A stretch of DNA of 64,000 nt, from contig NC_091137.1 in the NCBI RefSeq assembly GCF_041381155.1, forward strand, positions 18,769,655-18,833,654, given 5' to 3'. The notes beneath the pieces were generated by a model. It was not told where the DNA came from and did not search any database. It saw only the letters and a list, made by a program, of their open reading frames with translations. Shown in pieces: positions 1-14,200 of this stretch; within the stretch, counting starts at the first letter, position 1; every line of letters starts with the position of its first letter. Origin of the DNA: Argopecten irradians. Its lineage: Eukaryota > Mollusca > Bivalvia > Pectinida > Pectinidae. A program made the position numbers and the translations under genes.

Positions 1-659
1 TTCCTCAGTAGACAATGATTTACTTCCTATAGCTAATATCTAAGTAGACATCAGAATGATATTATGACCTCAGTAGGCCTAGACAATAATTTACTTCATA
101 TAGCTAATATCTTAGTAGACATTTGCAAGGATATGGCCTAAGCAGACAATTTGAGAAACTGGCCTTACCAGCAATGATACAGCTCAACGTATAATGTCTG
201 CGTAGACAATGATACAGTACAAGTTTCTGTACAACTTCTAATGTCTACGTTGACGTAAACAATTAGAGAACATAGCCTTACCAGCGTTGATACAGACAGC
301 TGTCCCCCCTGATAAAGCTACACAGCGTTCGTTTACGTTACACGAATGGCTGTTGCATGGTCCAAGTTGTGTCTGCAATGTAAATATTCAGGTTAGGTCT
401 TTATAAACAATGGAAATATTTTAACACGAAAGCCTCTGTCGTAAGGTTACAAATGACCACATGGTATACAGACCATTTATAATCAGTCTCGTTAAACCGA
501 GATTAGTTAAGCGTTAAAACGAGATCATTATTTTGTATCAAGTTATAACGAGATACCTAATACATTTTAACGGAAGAGGTATCGTGTTTTCAAAATAATA
601 CCAACAGGATTTCGGAAAAATGAGTCTGTGAAATAGAAAACTATAAACGTACATGTATT

Positions 660-910
660 ATGTAGATAAGTTTAACCTTCAACTCAAAGGGAAGTTAAAC
701 CTTCAACTCCATGGATATCAACTCCAAGGGAAGATTAATTCCTTTGGAAGTTGACCTTAACTATACGGGAAGTTAAATCTTAAACTTAATGGGAAGTTAC
801 ACCTTCAACTCCATGGGAAGATAAACCTTCAACTCCATGAGAAGGTAAACCTTTAATTCTAGGAAAGTTAAATCTACAACTCCAATGAATGTTTAACCGT
901 CACCTCTGTA
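660..910. repeat. Short tandem repeat, ~26-bp unit
   Basis: About nine degenerate copies of a unit around 'GGGAAGTTAAACCTTCAACT', lying in the first intron of the PAN-like gene about 120 nt past its donor. Confidence 0.7.
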
Positions 911-1032
911 GCGATTGTATGGAAGAAGGTCCGTATAAAAGCCATACATTGTAAATTGTAATATATTTTAAAGATACATCTGATAGATCTGAATAAAATT
1001 TCTATCTTTCATTCTGACCGTATAGTACTTAC

Positions 1033-1296
1033 CGTTAGATCTATAGGAGGGGAGACAGCAGGTGACTTCCTTATAAGGCCACAATATAGCAGATCTTTGT
1101 TAAATGTGATATCGGCACAGTCTACCGACAGCTTACAAGCCTTCCAACAGGATATATATCCTGATGGCTGTATCACTTTGAATATTTCCCCGTCATTGTA
1201 AACACGTTGCTCCCACTTTGCAGATAATTCCGACAGTGCCATACCAAACACCAGAATCAAAACAATCACACACATATCATGCCAATAGATATCCAT
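1033..1296 (-). CDS. First exon of another gene: signal peptide plus PAN/apple-like segment (partial)
   Basis: Begins at ATG 1296 (MDIYWHDMCVIVLILVFGMA); an in-frame ATG 36 nt upstream (1332) is a less likely start. The hydrophobic core VIVLILVFGMALSELSA is a typical signal peptide. It is followed by 'GYISCWKACKLSVDCADITF' and 'LLYCGLI', the Cys-x3-Cys...Cys...Cys spacing of PAN/apple domains. The exon ends CTAACG|GTAAGT. The rest of the gene must lie left of position 1. Likely a secreted or type I membrane protein; the partner is unknown. It could instead be another cysteine-rich extracellular module. Confidence 0.6.
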
Positions 1297-1332
1297 ATTG
1301 GTTATTTGTCCTCTAAGGAAATGAAAAATCAT

Positions 1333-3480
1333 AAATTTTACTAATATAAGTTAAATGTGATCACTCATTCAACTTAGATTTGAATAATTCAACTTAATCA
1401 TTTAACTTAAGTAGCGGTAGAAGTGAAGATCACCATGATGACCATCTTGTTTATCGATAGGCGACAAAGGGATGATGCCTTTAGTTGCCTGAATCAGTAG
1501 ATATTGACTGCGCCCGTCGGTTGACGAGGCCCTACTCCACTACATGTGTAGTGTACCCCTCTATTGCCGTGTACCAATGCGACCATGAAGGACTGAAGCA
1601 CTTAAATGATTATTGGACATCAATAGTACTAACTTTACCCTTCTGTGATTTAAACATCCGAATAAGAGCATATAGAATAATGGGATACAGCTAATCATGT
1701 ATTCACGAGGATAATGAGTTGCCGTGTTTATTTTTAACCATATATTCGATATGATTGGAAATCACGCCATCCTATTGTTTACATCACCATTCAAATCAGT
1801 TATACCCATATCCCACTCTGACGAAAGTACAATTATAGATATGAATGGTATGATCATATGCTTTAATACTAACTCATTTTTCGTGATTTTACTTTAATGA
1901 AGTTAAATGTCGGATTTCAAAGTTTCTTTCAAAGATTTCAACTAGATAGAGCGATCGAAGCACATCATAGATACATCCTAAAATGATGTGGGCATTGTTC
2001 TACTAGCCATTAACACATTATTTCGCCCTGCTATGGATACTTCCGTGATGTTCAAATTCATCGATCGTACAAATTCGCTAAGTGTGATAAGCATACTATG
2101 GGTCCTTTACACCCATTAGAACAAAGACAACACAACTTGACATTTGATTTGATATGTCATCGCGCAAATAAGAGATAAGAGTAGATCACTCACAGAATTG
2201 TGATACATGTAATTAGGAATTTAACAGAGAAGAGGCGCTATTTTGTTCGAAAATCAATATAAACAGTTTTTGTCTCAAAGATGACCGACATACAAGGATA
2301 TGTGCCCGACGCAGTATATTTTTATGTGGCTGTGTCATATTTTATTGATTATAATTATTAACCTATTATTAATGACCTCAAATTCATCAAGCTGAATAAA
2401 ACTTAAACATCGTTAGAATTGTTCGTCTGTTCTAGATGTTTTATTCACTATGAATATTTAGCGAGCGTAACTCAGAATCTTCAGAGTTACAGACAACATG
2501 GTTAAAAACCACTTTGAAAAAAGAGCACATTTTGAAAGAGTATTTCAAAGTACGCACGGTGCAAGACAACGCAGTCTTCAAATGTCGGTTTTTTTGTTGT
2601 TGTTTTAAGTGTTGAATCTGCATAATACTTAAGACAATTTGAAATATTTTGTTCAAAGTGCGCTATTTTTTTTCAAATTGGGCTGTTACACATTATTGTT
2701 AAGTACTATAGGCCTATTATAATTTACTTCACCGACTTTCTGGTCACCCTTGGTTACTGTCTGATATTAAAGCTATAAAAATATTTTCTAGTTCCCTTCA
2801 ATCGCTTTTATATGTAAAGCCTTTTTGTGTTCTTTAATAGAAATATATAATTCACCATTCCATATATCAATATTTAATTGCCCAAGCTTTCATGTTTAGC
2901 CAATATTTCACTCATTTCTCACCGTACAACACTGAAAGAAAGATTTACTTTCAAAGCTTCATTTAGAACGAGATTTTTTTTTCATTTTCCGCGTATTTCT
3001 TTTTTTCTTTTTTCCGGGTAGGGCGCACTGTCAATGTTTGATTGCGTTCGATGTTAATAAGCGTATCAGGTACCAGGCTAAGGTATTACTAGTTATCCAA
3101 CGGGACGTGCCCGGTATGACTCGTTATATTACGGCCGAGATTATACTAGTCTGATTAAAGGAAACGCATGTAAAACTATTTGACACTTTCTTTAAGATAG
3201 GATGTTTGACATTGGTAACAATAATTCGGTGACAAGAATCCGGTGTATTGTGAAATTTGAGGTATGAAAAATAAATAATAATACAAAGAATTATATCGTA
3301 AATTATGTAATTGCGTCTTTTGTATGATCTATTTATAGAATTAAAACCTATCAAAGGTATTGACCACAATTTCATGCTTAAATATCATAGTGAGTTATTA
3401 TTTGGAGATTGCATTGTGACCAAGATGGTCGATAACAGACTGCTGTCCAATAATTAATAGATTCAAGCTTTCCGGTTAAA
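1333..3480. other. Intergenic stretch, no gene recognised
   Basis: AT-rich, with only short open frames of random appearance. Presumably holds the promoter of the minus-strand PAN-like gene, but I see no convincing core promoter. Confidence 0.5.
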
Positions 3481-3489
3481 TCAATATCG

Positions 3490-5160
3490 ATATTTGCACT
3501 CGGTGGGTTTTCTAATTAAACTCGGAGGTTTTCTAATTAAACTTGCGGGGACCTCTAAATGAACTCGGAGATTCTCTAATTAAACTCGGAGGTCCTCTAA
3601 ATAAACTCGGAGGTCCTTTTAATAAATTCGGAGGTCCTCTAAATAAACTCGGAGGTTCTCTAAATAAACTCGGAGGTTCTCTTAATAAACTCAGACGTTC
3701 TCTAATTAAACTCGAAAGTTCTCTAGTTTAACTAGAAGGTCCTCTAATTTAAGTCAGATGGTCTTCCTATTAAACTCTGTGGGTCTTCTAATTAAACTCA
3801 GAGGATTCTCTTATTAAACTCGATGGGTCATCTAATTAAACTCCGAGGTCTTCTAAGAAAACTCGGTGGGTCCTCCTATCAAACACTGTAGGTCCTCTGA
3901 TTAAACTCAGTGTGTTCTTTAATTAAACTCGGTTTGTCCTATAATTAAACTCGGTGTGTCCTCTAATTAAACTCGGTATGTCCTCTTATTATAGTAGGCG
4001 TGTCCTCTAATTAAAGTCTTTGGGTCCCCTAATTAAACTCGTAGGTTCTCTTATTAAACTCGGTGGTTCTCTAATAAAACTCGAAGGGTCCTTTAATTAA
4101 ACTCGGATCATCCTCTAATTAAACTCGGAGGTCTTCTTATCAAATTCGGTGGGTCCTCTAATTAAACTCCGAGAGTTCTTTAATTAAACTCAAAAGTTCT
4201 CTAGTTTAACTAGGAGGTCCTCTAATTAAACTCGGCGGGTCCTCCTATTAAACTCTGTGGGTCTTCTAATTAAACTGGGAGGATTCTATGATTAATCTCG
4301 ATGGGTCATCTTATTAAACTTCGAGGTCTTCTTAGTAAACTCGGTGGGTTCTCCTATTAAACTCTGTTGGTCCTCTAATTAAACTCGGTGTGTCCTCTAA
4401 TTAAAGTCTTTGGGTCTCCTAATTAAAGTTGTTGGGTCCACTTATTAAACTCGGTGTGTCCTCTAATTAAAGTCTTTGGGTCTCCTAATTAAAGTTGTTG
4501 GGTCCACTTATTAAACTCGGCGGGTCGTCTAATTAAACTCGATGTGTCCTCTAAGTAAACTCGACGGGCCCTCTAATCAAATACGGAAGTTCTTTTATTA
4601 AACTCGGAGGGTCATCTAATTAAACTCGGATGTCATCTAATTAAACTCGGAGGTCCTCTAAATAAACTCGGAGGTTCTCTAAATAAACTCGGAGGTCCAC
4701 TGGATAAACTTTGAGGTTCTGTAATTAAACTCAGAGGTTCTCTGATTTCACACAGTGGGTCATCTAATTAAAATCAGAGGGTCCCCTAACTAAACTCGGA
4801 GGTTCTATCAATAAACTCGGATGTTCTCTAAATAAACTTTCGGAAGGTCCTCTAATGAAACTTTTGGGATCCTCTTATTACACTCAGTGGGTCCTCTAAT
4901 TAACCTCGGATGATCCATGAGTTAAACTCGGAGGTTTTGTAATTACACTCAGAGGTTCTCTAATTAAACTCGAAGGGTCCTATAATTACACTCGGAGGAT
5001 CCTCTAATTAAACTCGGATGTCCTCTAATTAAACTCGATGGACCTTCTATTCAACTCGGTGTGTTCTCTAATTAAACTCGATGGGTCCTATAATTAATAT
5101 TGATGGGACCTCTAATAAATTAAACTTGGAGGTTTTCTTATTAAACTCGGAGGTTCTCAA
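3490..5160. repeat. Minisatellite, 20-21 bp unit, roughly 80 copies
   Basis: Direct tandem copies of a unit close to CTCTAATTAAACTCGGAGGT, with variants (AAATAAACTC, GGTGGGTC). Copies near 3560-3720 and 4620-4700 are the most uniform. Lies between gene A and the PAN-like exon; not derived from any exon I can see. Confidence 0.9.
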
Positions 5161-5169
5161 ATTTACGAG

Positions 5170-7048
5170 GAAAAATCAGGCAACTTTCACTCCAAACATC
5201 ACCAAACTGTTCTAATTGAAGTATTATCTGTTATAATCATCTCTTTACGTAAATATTATATGTATCAGATAAAGATAGAATTGTCCTATAACTGTTCACG
5301 TTTCAAAATCCTAAAATCATGTAATACATGGCAGTTGATTATCGTTTTTACTTACATACATTGAATAGTATGGAAACACATATAACGACTCTTGTCCTCT
5401 GCAACCTCTTGGTTCTAATTGATTGCATAAATCTTTAGATTTTGGCTACTCTTTATACAGCATTTTCTTGTAAAATGCATTTATACCATTGTTGATTATT
5501 TCAAGTATCAACGATATGATAATGGCTTTCTATTTAGGCGCTATTTGTTATGACCGTAAAATATTATGTGTGGTAGTTAGCTCCCCTGTATATAGACGGG
5601 AAACAACTTGACTTTGCATGGTAGGTTACTACAGAAACCAAAACAGAAGCCATCTGTTGTGTCAAACCTGCAATATTATCAGTCAAATATCCAGAAGTGA
5701 AATATTCTGTTGATATTAACCAGAAGGTGTCTGTTGTGTCAAACATTCAATATTTAAAACAGCTAAGGTACTTCCACAGATTTACAAGAAAAGTAACTAT
5801 GTCAATTGCAGGTTTCAAACTTGTTGGTATTTCCTTGGCTTTCAAAGATAAAGTTTCTTTTGTTTTGTTTTATGTCTTTGTGAAAGTCATGGTCATTAAT
5901 TTTTAAAAAGTGCCAGGTGAAGAACAGACTGACTATCCAGAGAAAACATACCGACGAACGGTTTGACATATATATGCTTAAGTACATATGTATATGACCT
6001 TTTCAATCCAAGACGATTGTAGTTGAAATCCTTTTGGTTAACCAGTGTAGTCGTATCAAACCAGTATCACAAACTAAATATCATTAATCAATAAGTTTCA
6101 TTTTGATTTTCAATTTTCACGTAGAAAACTACTTTACTTTTAATTATGTACTATTAGATCATTTTCTAAACATTGTTAGAAACTTCGCAGTTATTGATAA
6201 TAAAATCACCATCATCGACTTATGTTTGGTTATTGTCGGCTGTTACATTAAGCTTTTTATGAATATTGATTTTTTCTGAACATTAAAACTTTACACTTAG
6301 TGTATTTGTTTTGCTGTGCATGTGGTGTCTATTTTCAATACGTGCATCAATAGCCGTGGGAACAAAGCATATCAGGAGGTAAATTGATTTAAGGACATTT
6401 GTCATAAATAATTTTACATACAAAATATGGCTATGTACATTTATAATTCATTGGTCGGATAAAACATTGAAAAGGAAATGTGTCATTTGTCAAAAGGGAC
6501 AGTTGCATAACGAATTAGTTCACTAAATTGGTCAAAGTCATTTTCATAAGTATACATATTTATTTCAACTCACAGAGTATGTAAGGTATTATCATTTAAT
6601 ATTCATTAAATATTCTATTTTAAGCAAATAACTATAATGAATGTTAGAATTGATACCTCAAATAAAATAATTGAAGTAAAACAAACATACTGGCTGTCAC
6701 AACTGAAATACAAGACACCATGATACTCAGCTAAAAGCTGCCGTTATCAATTTATTAGCATTCCAGTACTGTGTTTCTTAAATGTCTGGAAAATACTAAG
6801 TATACTGTGCATACGGACTTATGGTTTGTCTGCTTTAGTAGTTCTATCGTTTAGGAAATTTTATATGTGTATCTGTGGTATATGGCATCATAACATTATC
6901 TAGAACTTTACCATCTTATGTTATAATGCTATTTAAGACTTTACCAAGTCAACATTTCATATTACTAACCAAGGCTTTTATTCGAGGACTTAATCGTTAT
7001 CTTTCTTTCTTGCCAGCTTGATACAAATGTCTAATACATGCATACAAT
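5170..7048. other. Intergenic stretch, no gene recognised
   Basis: AT-rich, with only a short direct duplication near 5640-5745 (AACCAGAAGCATCTGTTGTG-like). No coding or RNA signal seen. Confidence 0.4.
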
Positions 7049-7605
7049 GCCGCACATGATCTTGCGCACCTAAGAGTTTCATAGCCGATAGGTGATACAT
7101 TTAATATTCATTTATAGTGATGTCATGGTGACAGTAAGGATCAAACATATGTTTTTTCAGTAACTTTCCAAAAAGTAATGGTATATTTCAGTTTACCAAA
7201 AATAAACGAAAACCAGTTATCTTACTCCATGTTTGAACCGGAAGTAAACATAGCACATAATCTTGCGCAGTACACTCTATAATCCAATTTTATTCATATA
7301 AAAATCAATTTATTTACCTGACCATTTAAATTCTTATAGAAAAACCAAAATATTTCAATTATATGTCAATTTTCAATTTTTACAAACGTCAATAAAAAAT
7401 TGCTGGTGACTTTTTAAATCAGAAAGCACTTTCATCCATTCTTCCACTATGGCCCCTTTGTAACATGGTATGTCTGCATCTTAGACTAAAAACTGAGATT
7501 GTATAAGAATCAACATTGCCCTTCTGAAGTTTATATGTCCGAATAAGTTTATTCCTTTATCAAAATTAGCGGAAATCATGCGTGCGCAAGATCATGTGCC
7601 GCGCA
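7049..7605. mobile_element. Candidate small inverted-repeat element
   Basis: GCCGCACATGATCTTGCGCA near 7050 recurs inverted as GTGCGCAAGATCATGTGCCG near 7580, about 550 bp apart, with an internal relative near 7252. The arms are ~20 bp. No target duplication was resolved, so the element status is tentative. Confidence 0.4.
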
Positions 7606-7659
7606 AAATCATGTTCCTTTCCTGTGCTATATTTACATAATCTACCTTTCCTATTCTAT

Positions 7660-7745
7660 GATAAGTCATTCACGATTTTCTCTATCGTAAAAATGACGTC
7701 ATTCTGGTGAATGTGACGTCACTATTTAGCGGGACTGAATGACGT
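7660..7745. repeat. Dispersed repeat carrying TGACGTCA, copy 1
   Basis: Contains TGACGTCA palindromes and CATTCAGTCCCGCTAAA (read on minus). A second copy in opposite orientation lies near 28945-29005. Confidence 0.6.
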
Positions 7746-7955
7746 TTCATTCACCGAAAGTTTAAAGGTACGTGGTCAAGTTAGGAAAAGGTCCATCAGA
7801 TGTGAAACATGTTCACGTGATCTTATTGACGGATACTGCACAAGTTTATCCGGCAGTAGTTATCGGTCAGTATGTGGAACAGTTGCAGGATTATCAAAGT
7901 ATAAGTGATAGTCAATAAAAAACCAATATGGATATATGAATTGTTCTTCAAGAAA

Positions 7956-7961
7956 TTTAAT
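7956..7961 (-). promoter_or_regulatory. Candidate poly(A) signal ATTAAA of gene A
   Basis: ATTAAA on the minus strand about 95 nt past the gene A stop codon; the best signal in the first 150 nt of presumed 3' UTR. Confidence 0.4.
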
Positions 7962-8055
7962 TCCTTAAACAAAACGCAGAAATAAAAAAGTCATAATAAT
8001 ATAAAGAATTTAGAATTTCTTTGACTCTTTGGCAATGGGAGTACAATTCATACAC

Positions 8056-8234
8056 TTATATACAGCCTGTCGTGGTACACTTCTGGAGTTCCTTTGAATA
8101 CCCTTCACAATACTCCCCGCCAAATTCTGGAGCAGGTGAATCGCAGTTACGTGAGCGTTCCTGGTAACCCTTACAGCTCACGACCCCTTTACACATTGAC
8201 CAAGTTGACCACTGTCCGAAACCTCCATCAATAG
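8056..8234 (-). CDS. Gene A exon 26: TSP1-2 and stop codon
   Basis: Acceptor ATTGCAG|CTATTG, stop TAA at 8058-8056. Encodes 'DGGFGQWSTWSMCKGVVSC', 'RSRNCDSPAPEFGG' and ends 'CTTTGCI'. Six cysteines and the WSxW motif give a complete TSP1 repeat. An ATTAAA poly(A) signal on this strand lies at 7961-7956. No equivalent exon is visible in gene B. Confidence 0.9.
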
Positions 8235-11200
8235 CTGCAATTAAAAAAATCATCATTTAAATATCATTAGTATCAATAGTTGGATCAAACAGTAACGTAC
8301 AATAGAGAGAACATACATGTAGTAAACTCACACCGTTAATAGCTGGAACAAACAAGATACCAACAGCCAACAAAGACGTAATATATCATTATTTAAAGCT
8401 GGAACATTTTGTTAAATGTCAGCACCAACAATGGCTGAAAAAATAAATATCATCAACAAAAATGAATGAAACATATATCAATCAATAATCAAACAACTAT
8501 CAGGCTATTATATTGAAATATCAACATCATTATCATATTAATTATTCTCTATCGTCTTATCATTACTACCATCATCATCCAAAGCTCCATGAAGTCATTC
8601 CGAAAAAAACATCAACTAAATAAAAAAATTACAACTTTACGTGAAACGCTATGTGCCATGTTGGAGAGACATTATTATGTAGCATTTAATGTGATAATTA
8701 ATTAATGACAATTAAACATACTTGTGTTCCTGATTTTTGTCGATGTTATTGTGTGTTTGATCAGGCTTATTTGTCAAGTTTTAACAACACATTTTATATT
8801 GTTTTATTTCTGATGTATGCCAAGCTTTTTATAATTGTATATATTTCAAATCCTGTTATGGTTATGTTTTCAGTGAGAATTCAGTGATAAGCAATTGCAC
8901 TTTTTTAAAGTTCCAGTTTGATTAAGATGACAGTAACCTAGACGTAAGAAATAAGTGTCGAATCGAGTTTGATAGCATGGTATATTTTGTGAATATCTTT
9001 AGAATGAACGCCAATAATGCATGCATCACCATAAAACAGTGTAAATGAATGGTTTTCAATTCATTTTCTTTATTAGCTTGTGTAGTATCAGGGAAATCAC
9101 CATGTGTGTCACCCTGTCATTGTTGTGTCATGCTACATACGAAATGATATTATTTCTACTAATATGTTATAATGCAAAAACTACGGCATGCAGAACACAG
9201 TAATGCAATGTAAAAACGTGGATTTTTGGACTGACTCATTATCCTACGCAGTCATATTCTCACACATTACATCCTCAATATTCCAGAGGTTGCTACTGAA
9301 ACTGTCGTAATATCCATTGGACTATAGAAAACTGAAGGTTTTTCAGGAGACAACTGACCAATCACGGGCCTACAGTGACCTCCTTTGAAGATTCCAGAGA
9401 GCGATGCCCAACTTCAAAGCCATGGGGTTATTTGATTCTTTTGTTGAACATCAACGGACCGTTCTATCCTTGTTATCTATTGACATACATTTACACATAG
9501 CCACCAGATCTGATATGAAGTAATCCAGAGTTGGATATAACGAGAGTGATAGTAACCCCTGGAATATCGATGATGTTCACATTGCTGAGAAAATGTAGGT
9601 AAGCTGTACTGTACCTTAGTGTTCATCAATGCTACATTTATAGCCAAGCTGATAAAGATTCGCCTTTTAAATATACTTTTCGGCATTTAATAACTGGACT
9701 AATAAGGCCTTTTTATATCCCTCCCCCAGCATGAATGCCTTTTTTATAAAGAAGATAGTCACCTAAAATTTACATATTAGTACCCTAATTCACTTAAGAG
9801 TTACTTTCTACCTAAAGTCATGCTGTAATGAGTCATGCTTTGATCATACCTAATGCATTATTCATATCGAAACGGCCCCTCCTCATCCACATCTTTGATG
9901 AAACAAGGAAAGTAGCATTCTAAATATGCGATAATTGAATATGTGTTTACTTCGAGTGACATAGGCTCCATAAACATAAGGATACTTATGAGTCAACAAA
10001 AATGTTTGGTCAAGACATAAATTTAATCATGATTTTTTTTGTATTATCGACATTTTGTAAATATGGACATGCAATTACAATTATTAATCATTTCAATTTA
10101 TTTCCCATTTGTGTTGTTGCTTAGGGGAATGTGCATAATGAAGTGTTATTGAATACATATAGCAATGTTACCATGGTAATGCGTCATTATTATATGCACT
10201 TTACTTCCTTTTTACCTATTTATATTAAAAAAAACCATATATACCTGAACATGATTTCGCACAATATTCGAATATTGTATGCTACTCTAAGCAATACATT
10301 TCATACTTACGACAAGGTTGGGTGTTACAGGATTTAGTCTCTTGCCTAGGACCTACACAGTCCTTTCCTCCGTGTTTGGGGCTCGGGTTATTACAGGCCC
10401 GGCTTCTTACAGACTGACCACCTTGCAAATAAATTCATCCATATTTTCAAAATATTGACATGTAACGAAACTTCATGTGAAATATAATATAGATTCATAC
10501 TTGATGCTTAGAGATAAAAATGATTTCTTCCATGTATTTCGTTTTGGTCAATACGACATGGCTTATTCATTTTGTTTATTTTTCTTATATTGTTTCATCT
10601 TGAATTATCGTTACGTAATGTTGTTTGCCGTACTAATGACATCACATTGGCGTCATGATCTGTATAGTCGTAGATTTATTGACACTATTGACAGAATTTG
10701 ACACTAGTGCCGTATGGGAATATATTACAAAGATATTTAGATAGATGTTTAGAGTGGATTTCTGTTAAAAATTAATCGTACCGAATTTCAATCTGCAATC
10801 TGATAGATATTATTTCATTCATCTTTTCTAGCTTTCCGACTTGTTCTTGTATACATACCACCGCAGTCGGCGTTACACTCGGTCCACTCCATCCAGCTAC
10901 TGTAGCCGCCATCCACCACCTGTCTCGTGGTGAAGGGAACAGTCAGACCAGCTCCCCAGTCCTGTCCACGACAAACAGCGACATAATTAATCAACTCACT
11001 GGTAACCGGAAGGAGTTATTTTATTTGGGGAAATGTTTCATTTCCAATCAGAGTTGATGATAATGCTGTTTACGCAAGACAATAATCCCATTAAAGTGTC
11101 ATGCTTGGTCTTTAATGTCAATGCTGACGAAACATAATTAATAACAGGTTGATTTTGGTGTAATGCTCAGCCATTTTAATAGTATGAGTAAAATTGCTAA

Positions 11201-14200
11201 CATAATATAAATTTTTGGGGAAACCGAAACATTGGACTATTATAGTGAATCACATATGGGTACTATACCTGTTCGGGTTCGTCATAATAGTCGTCCATTG
11301 AATTCTGGCTTTGTTGATTGGTTGCAGCCATCGGTGTCTGTAACAAAAACATGAACGTTTTAGAGACTCAAATGCGTTTATTGTTCACCTGGATATTTCG
11401 ATAACTGTAACCATTGTTTCTCTTTGGTTACCCTTCAACAAAATATGTTTAACTGAGTCGGGATGTGTCTTATTGACTACAGTAATTACCTGGGTAGAGG
11501 AGACTATAGTGATTACTTGGGTAGGGGTGACTATAATAATAACCTAGGTTAGAGGTGACTATAGTAATTACCTGGGGTAGAGGTGACTATAGTAATTACC
11601 TGGGTTAGAGGTGACTATAGTAATTACCTGGGTTAGAGGTGACTATAGTAATTACCTGGGTTAGAGGTGACTATAGTAATTACGTTGGTAGAGGTTACTA
11701 TAGTAATTACCTGGGTTAGAGGTGACTATAGTAATTACTTGGGTGGGTTAGAGGTTGACTACTATAGTAATTACCTGGGTTAGAGGTGACTACGTTGGTA
11801 GAGGTGACTATAGTAATTACTGGGTAGAGGTGACTATAGTAATTACTTGGGTAGGTGTGACTATAGTAATTACTGGGTAGAGGTGACTATAGTAATTACG
11901 GGTAGAGGTGACTATAGTAATTACCTGGGTAGAGGTGACTATAGTAATTACCTGGGTTAGACGTGACTATAGTAATAACTTGGGTAGAGGTGACTATAGT
12001 AATTACTTGGGTAGAGGTGACTATAGTAATTACCTGGGTTAGAGGTGACTATAGTAATTACCTGGGTAGAGGTGACTATAGTAATTACCTGGGTTAGAGG
12101 TGACTATAGTAATTACCTGGGTAGAGGTGACTATAGTAATTACCTGGGTTAGAGGTGACTATAGTAATTACCTGGGTTAGAGGTGACTATAAGTAATTAC
12201 CTGGGTAGAGGTGACTATAGTAATTACCTGGGTAGAGGTGACTATAATAATTACCTGGGTAGAGGTGACTATAGTAATTACCTGGGTAGAGGTGACTATA
12301 GTAATTACCTGGGTAGAGGTGACTATAGTAATTACCTGGGTAGAGGTGACTATAATAATTACCTGGGTAGAGGTGACTATAATAATTAACCTGGGTTAGA
12401 GGTGACTATAATAATAACCTGGGTTAGAGGTGACTATAGTAATTACCTGGGTAGAGGTGACTATAGTAATTACCTGGGTTAGAGGTGACTATAGTAATTA
12501 CCTGGGTAGAGGTGACTATAGTAATTACCTGGGTAGAGGTGACTATAGTAATTACCTGGGTAGAGGTGATTAATGTAATTACCTGGGTAGAGGTGACTAT
12601 GGTAATTACGTTTGTAGAGGTGACAATAGTAATTACTTGGGTAGAGGTGACTATAGTAATTACTTGGGTAGAGGTGACTATAGTAATTACCTGGGTAGAG
12701 GTGACTATAGTAATTACCTGGGTAGAGGTGACTATAGTAATTACCTGGGTAGAGGTGACTATAGTAATTACCTGGGTAGAGGTGACTATAGTAATTACCT
12801 GGGTAGAGGTGACTATAGTAATTACATGGGTAGAGGTGACTATGGTAATTACTTGGGTAGAGGTGACTATAGTAATTACCTGGGTAGAGGTGACTATAGT
12901 AATTACCTGGGTAGAGGTGACTATAGTAATTACCTGGGTAGAGGTGACTATAGTAATTACCTGGGTAGAGGTGACTATAGTAATTACCTGGGTAGAGGTG
13001 ACTATAGTAATTACCTGGGTAGAGGTGACTATAGTAATTACCTGGGTGAGAGGTGACTTTGCTAATTACTTGGGTAGAGGTGATTATAGTAATTACTTGT
13101 GTAGGTGTGAATATAAAAATTACCTGGGTAGAGGTGACTATGGCAAATAACTGGGTAGAGGTGACTATAGTAATAACTTGGGTAGGGGTGACTATAGAAA
13201 TTACCTGGGTAGATGTGACTAGTGTTATCACCTGGATAGAGTTGACTATAGTAATTACCTGGGTTAGAGGTGACTATAGTAATTTTGGGTAGAGGTGACT
13301 ATATTAATTACCTGGGTTAGAGGTGACTATGGTAACTACCTGGGTAGAGGTGACTGGTAATTACCTGGGTAGAGGTGACAAAAGTAATTACCTGGGTAGA
13401 GGTGACTGGTAATTGCCTGGGTAGAGATGACTATGGTAATTACGTGGTAGAGGTGACTATATTAATTACTTGGTAGAGGTGACAATAGTAATTACCTGGG
13501 AAGAGGTGACTATAGTAACTACCTGAGTAGAGGTGATTAATGTAATTACCTGGGTAGAGGTGACTATGGTAATTACGTTTGTAGAGGTGACAATAGTAAT
13601 TTCTTGGGTAGAGGTGACTATAGTAATTACTTGGGTAGAGGTGACTATAGTTATTACCTGGGAAGAGGTGACTATAGTAATTACCTGGGTAGAGGTGATT
13701 ATGGTAATTACCTGGGTAGAGGAGACTATAGTGATTACATTTGTAGAGGTGACAATAGTAATTACATTACCTGGGTAGAGGTGACAATAGTAATTACTTG
13801 GGTTAAAGGTCACTATAGTAATTACCTGGGTAGAGGTGACTATAGTAATTACCTGGGTAGAGGTGACTATGGTAATTACTTGGGTAGAGGTGACTGGTAA
13901 TTACCTGGGTAGAGGTGATTATGGTAATTACTTTGGTATAGGTGACTTTAGTAATTACCTGGGTAGAGGTGACTATGGTAATTACCTGGGTAGAGGTGAC
14001 TGGTAATTACCTGGGTAGAGGTGACAATAGTAATTTCCTGGGTAGAGGTGACTGGTAATTACCTGGGTAGAGATGACTATGGTAATTACGTGGGTAGAGG
14101 TGACTATAGTAATTACGTGGGTAGAGGTGACTAAAGTAATTATTTGGGTAGAGTTGACTATAGTAATAACTTGGGTAGGGGTGACTATAGAAATTACCTG

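Noticed and set aside
1485-1694. 69-codon plus-strand frame
   Set aside because: No start context, domain or splice partner; length expected by chance.
3543-3731. Open frame with repeated LNKLGG motif
   Set aside because: Product of the 20-21 bp minisatellite; the frame breaks as soon as unit length varies.
12183-13292. Long open frames on both strands in the 27-bp array (GDYSNYLGR-type and YYSHLYPGN-type repeats)
   Set aside because: The unit is 27 nt, so every frame without a stop stays open. No start context, no splice context and no non-repeat sequence; it is intronic on the gene A transcript.
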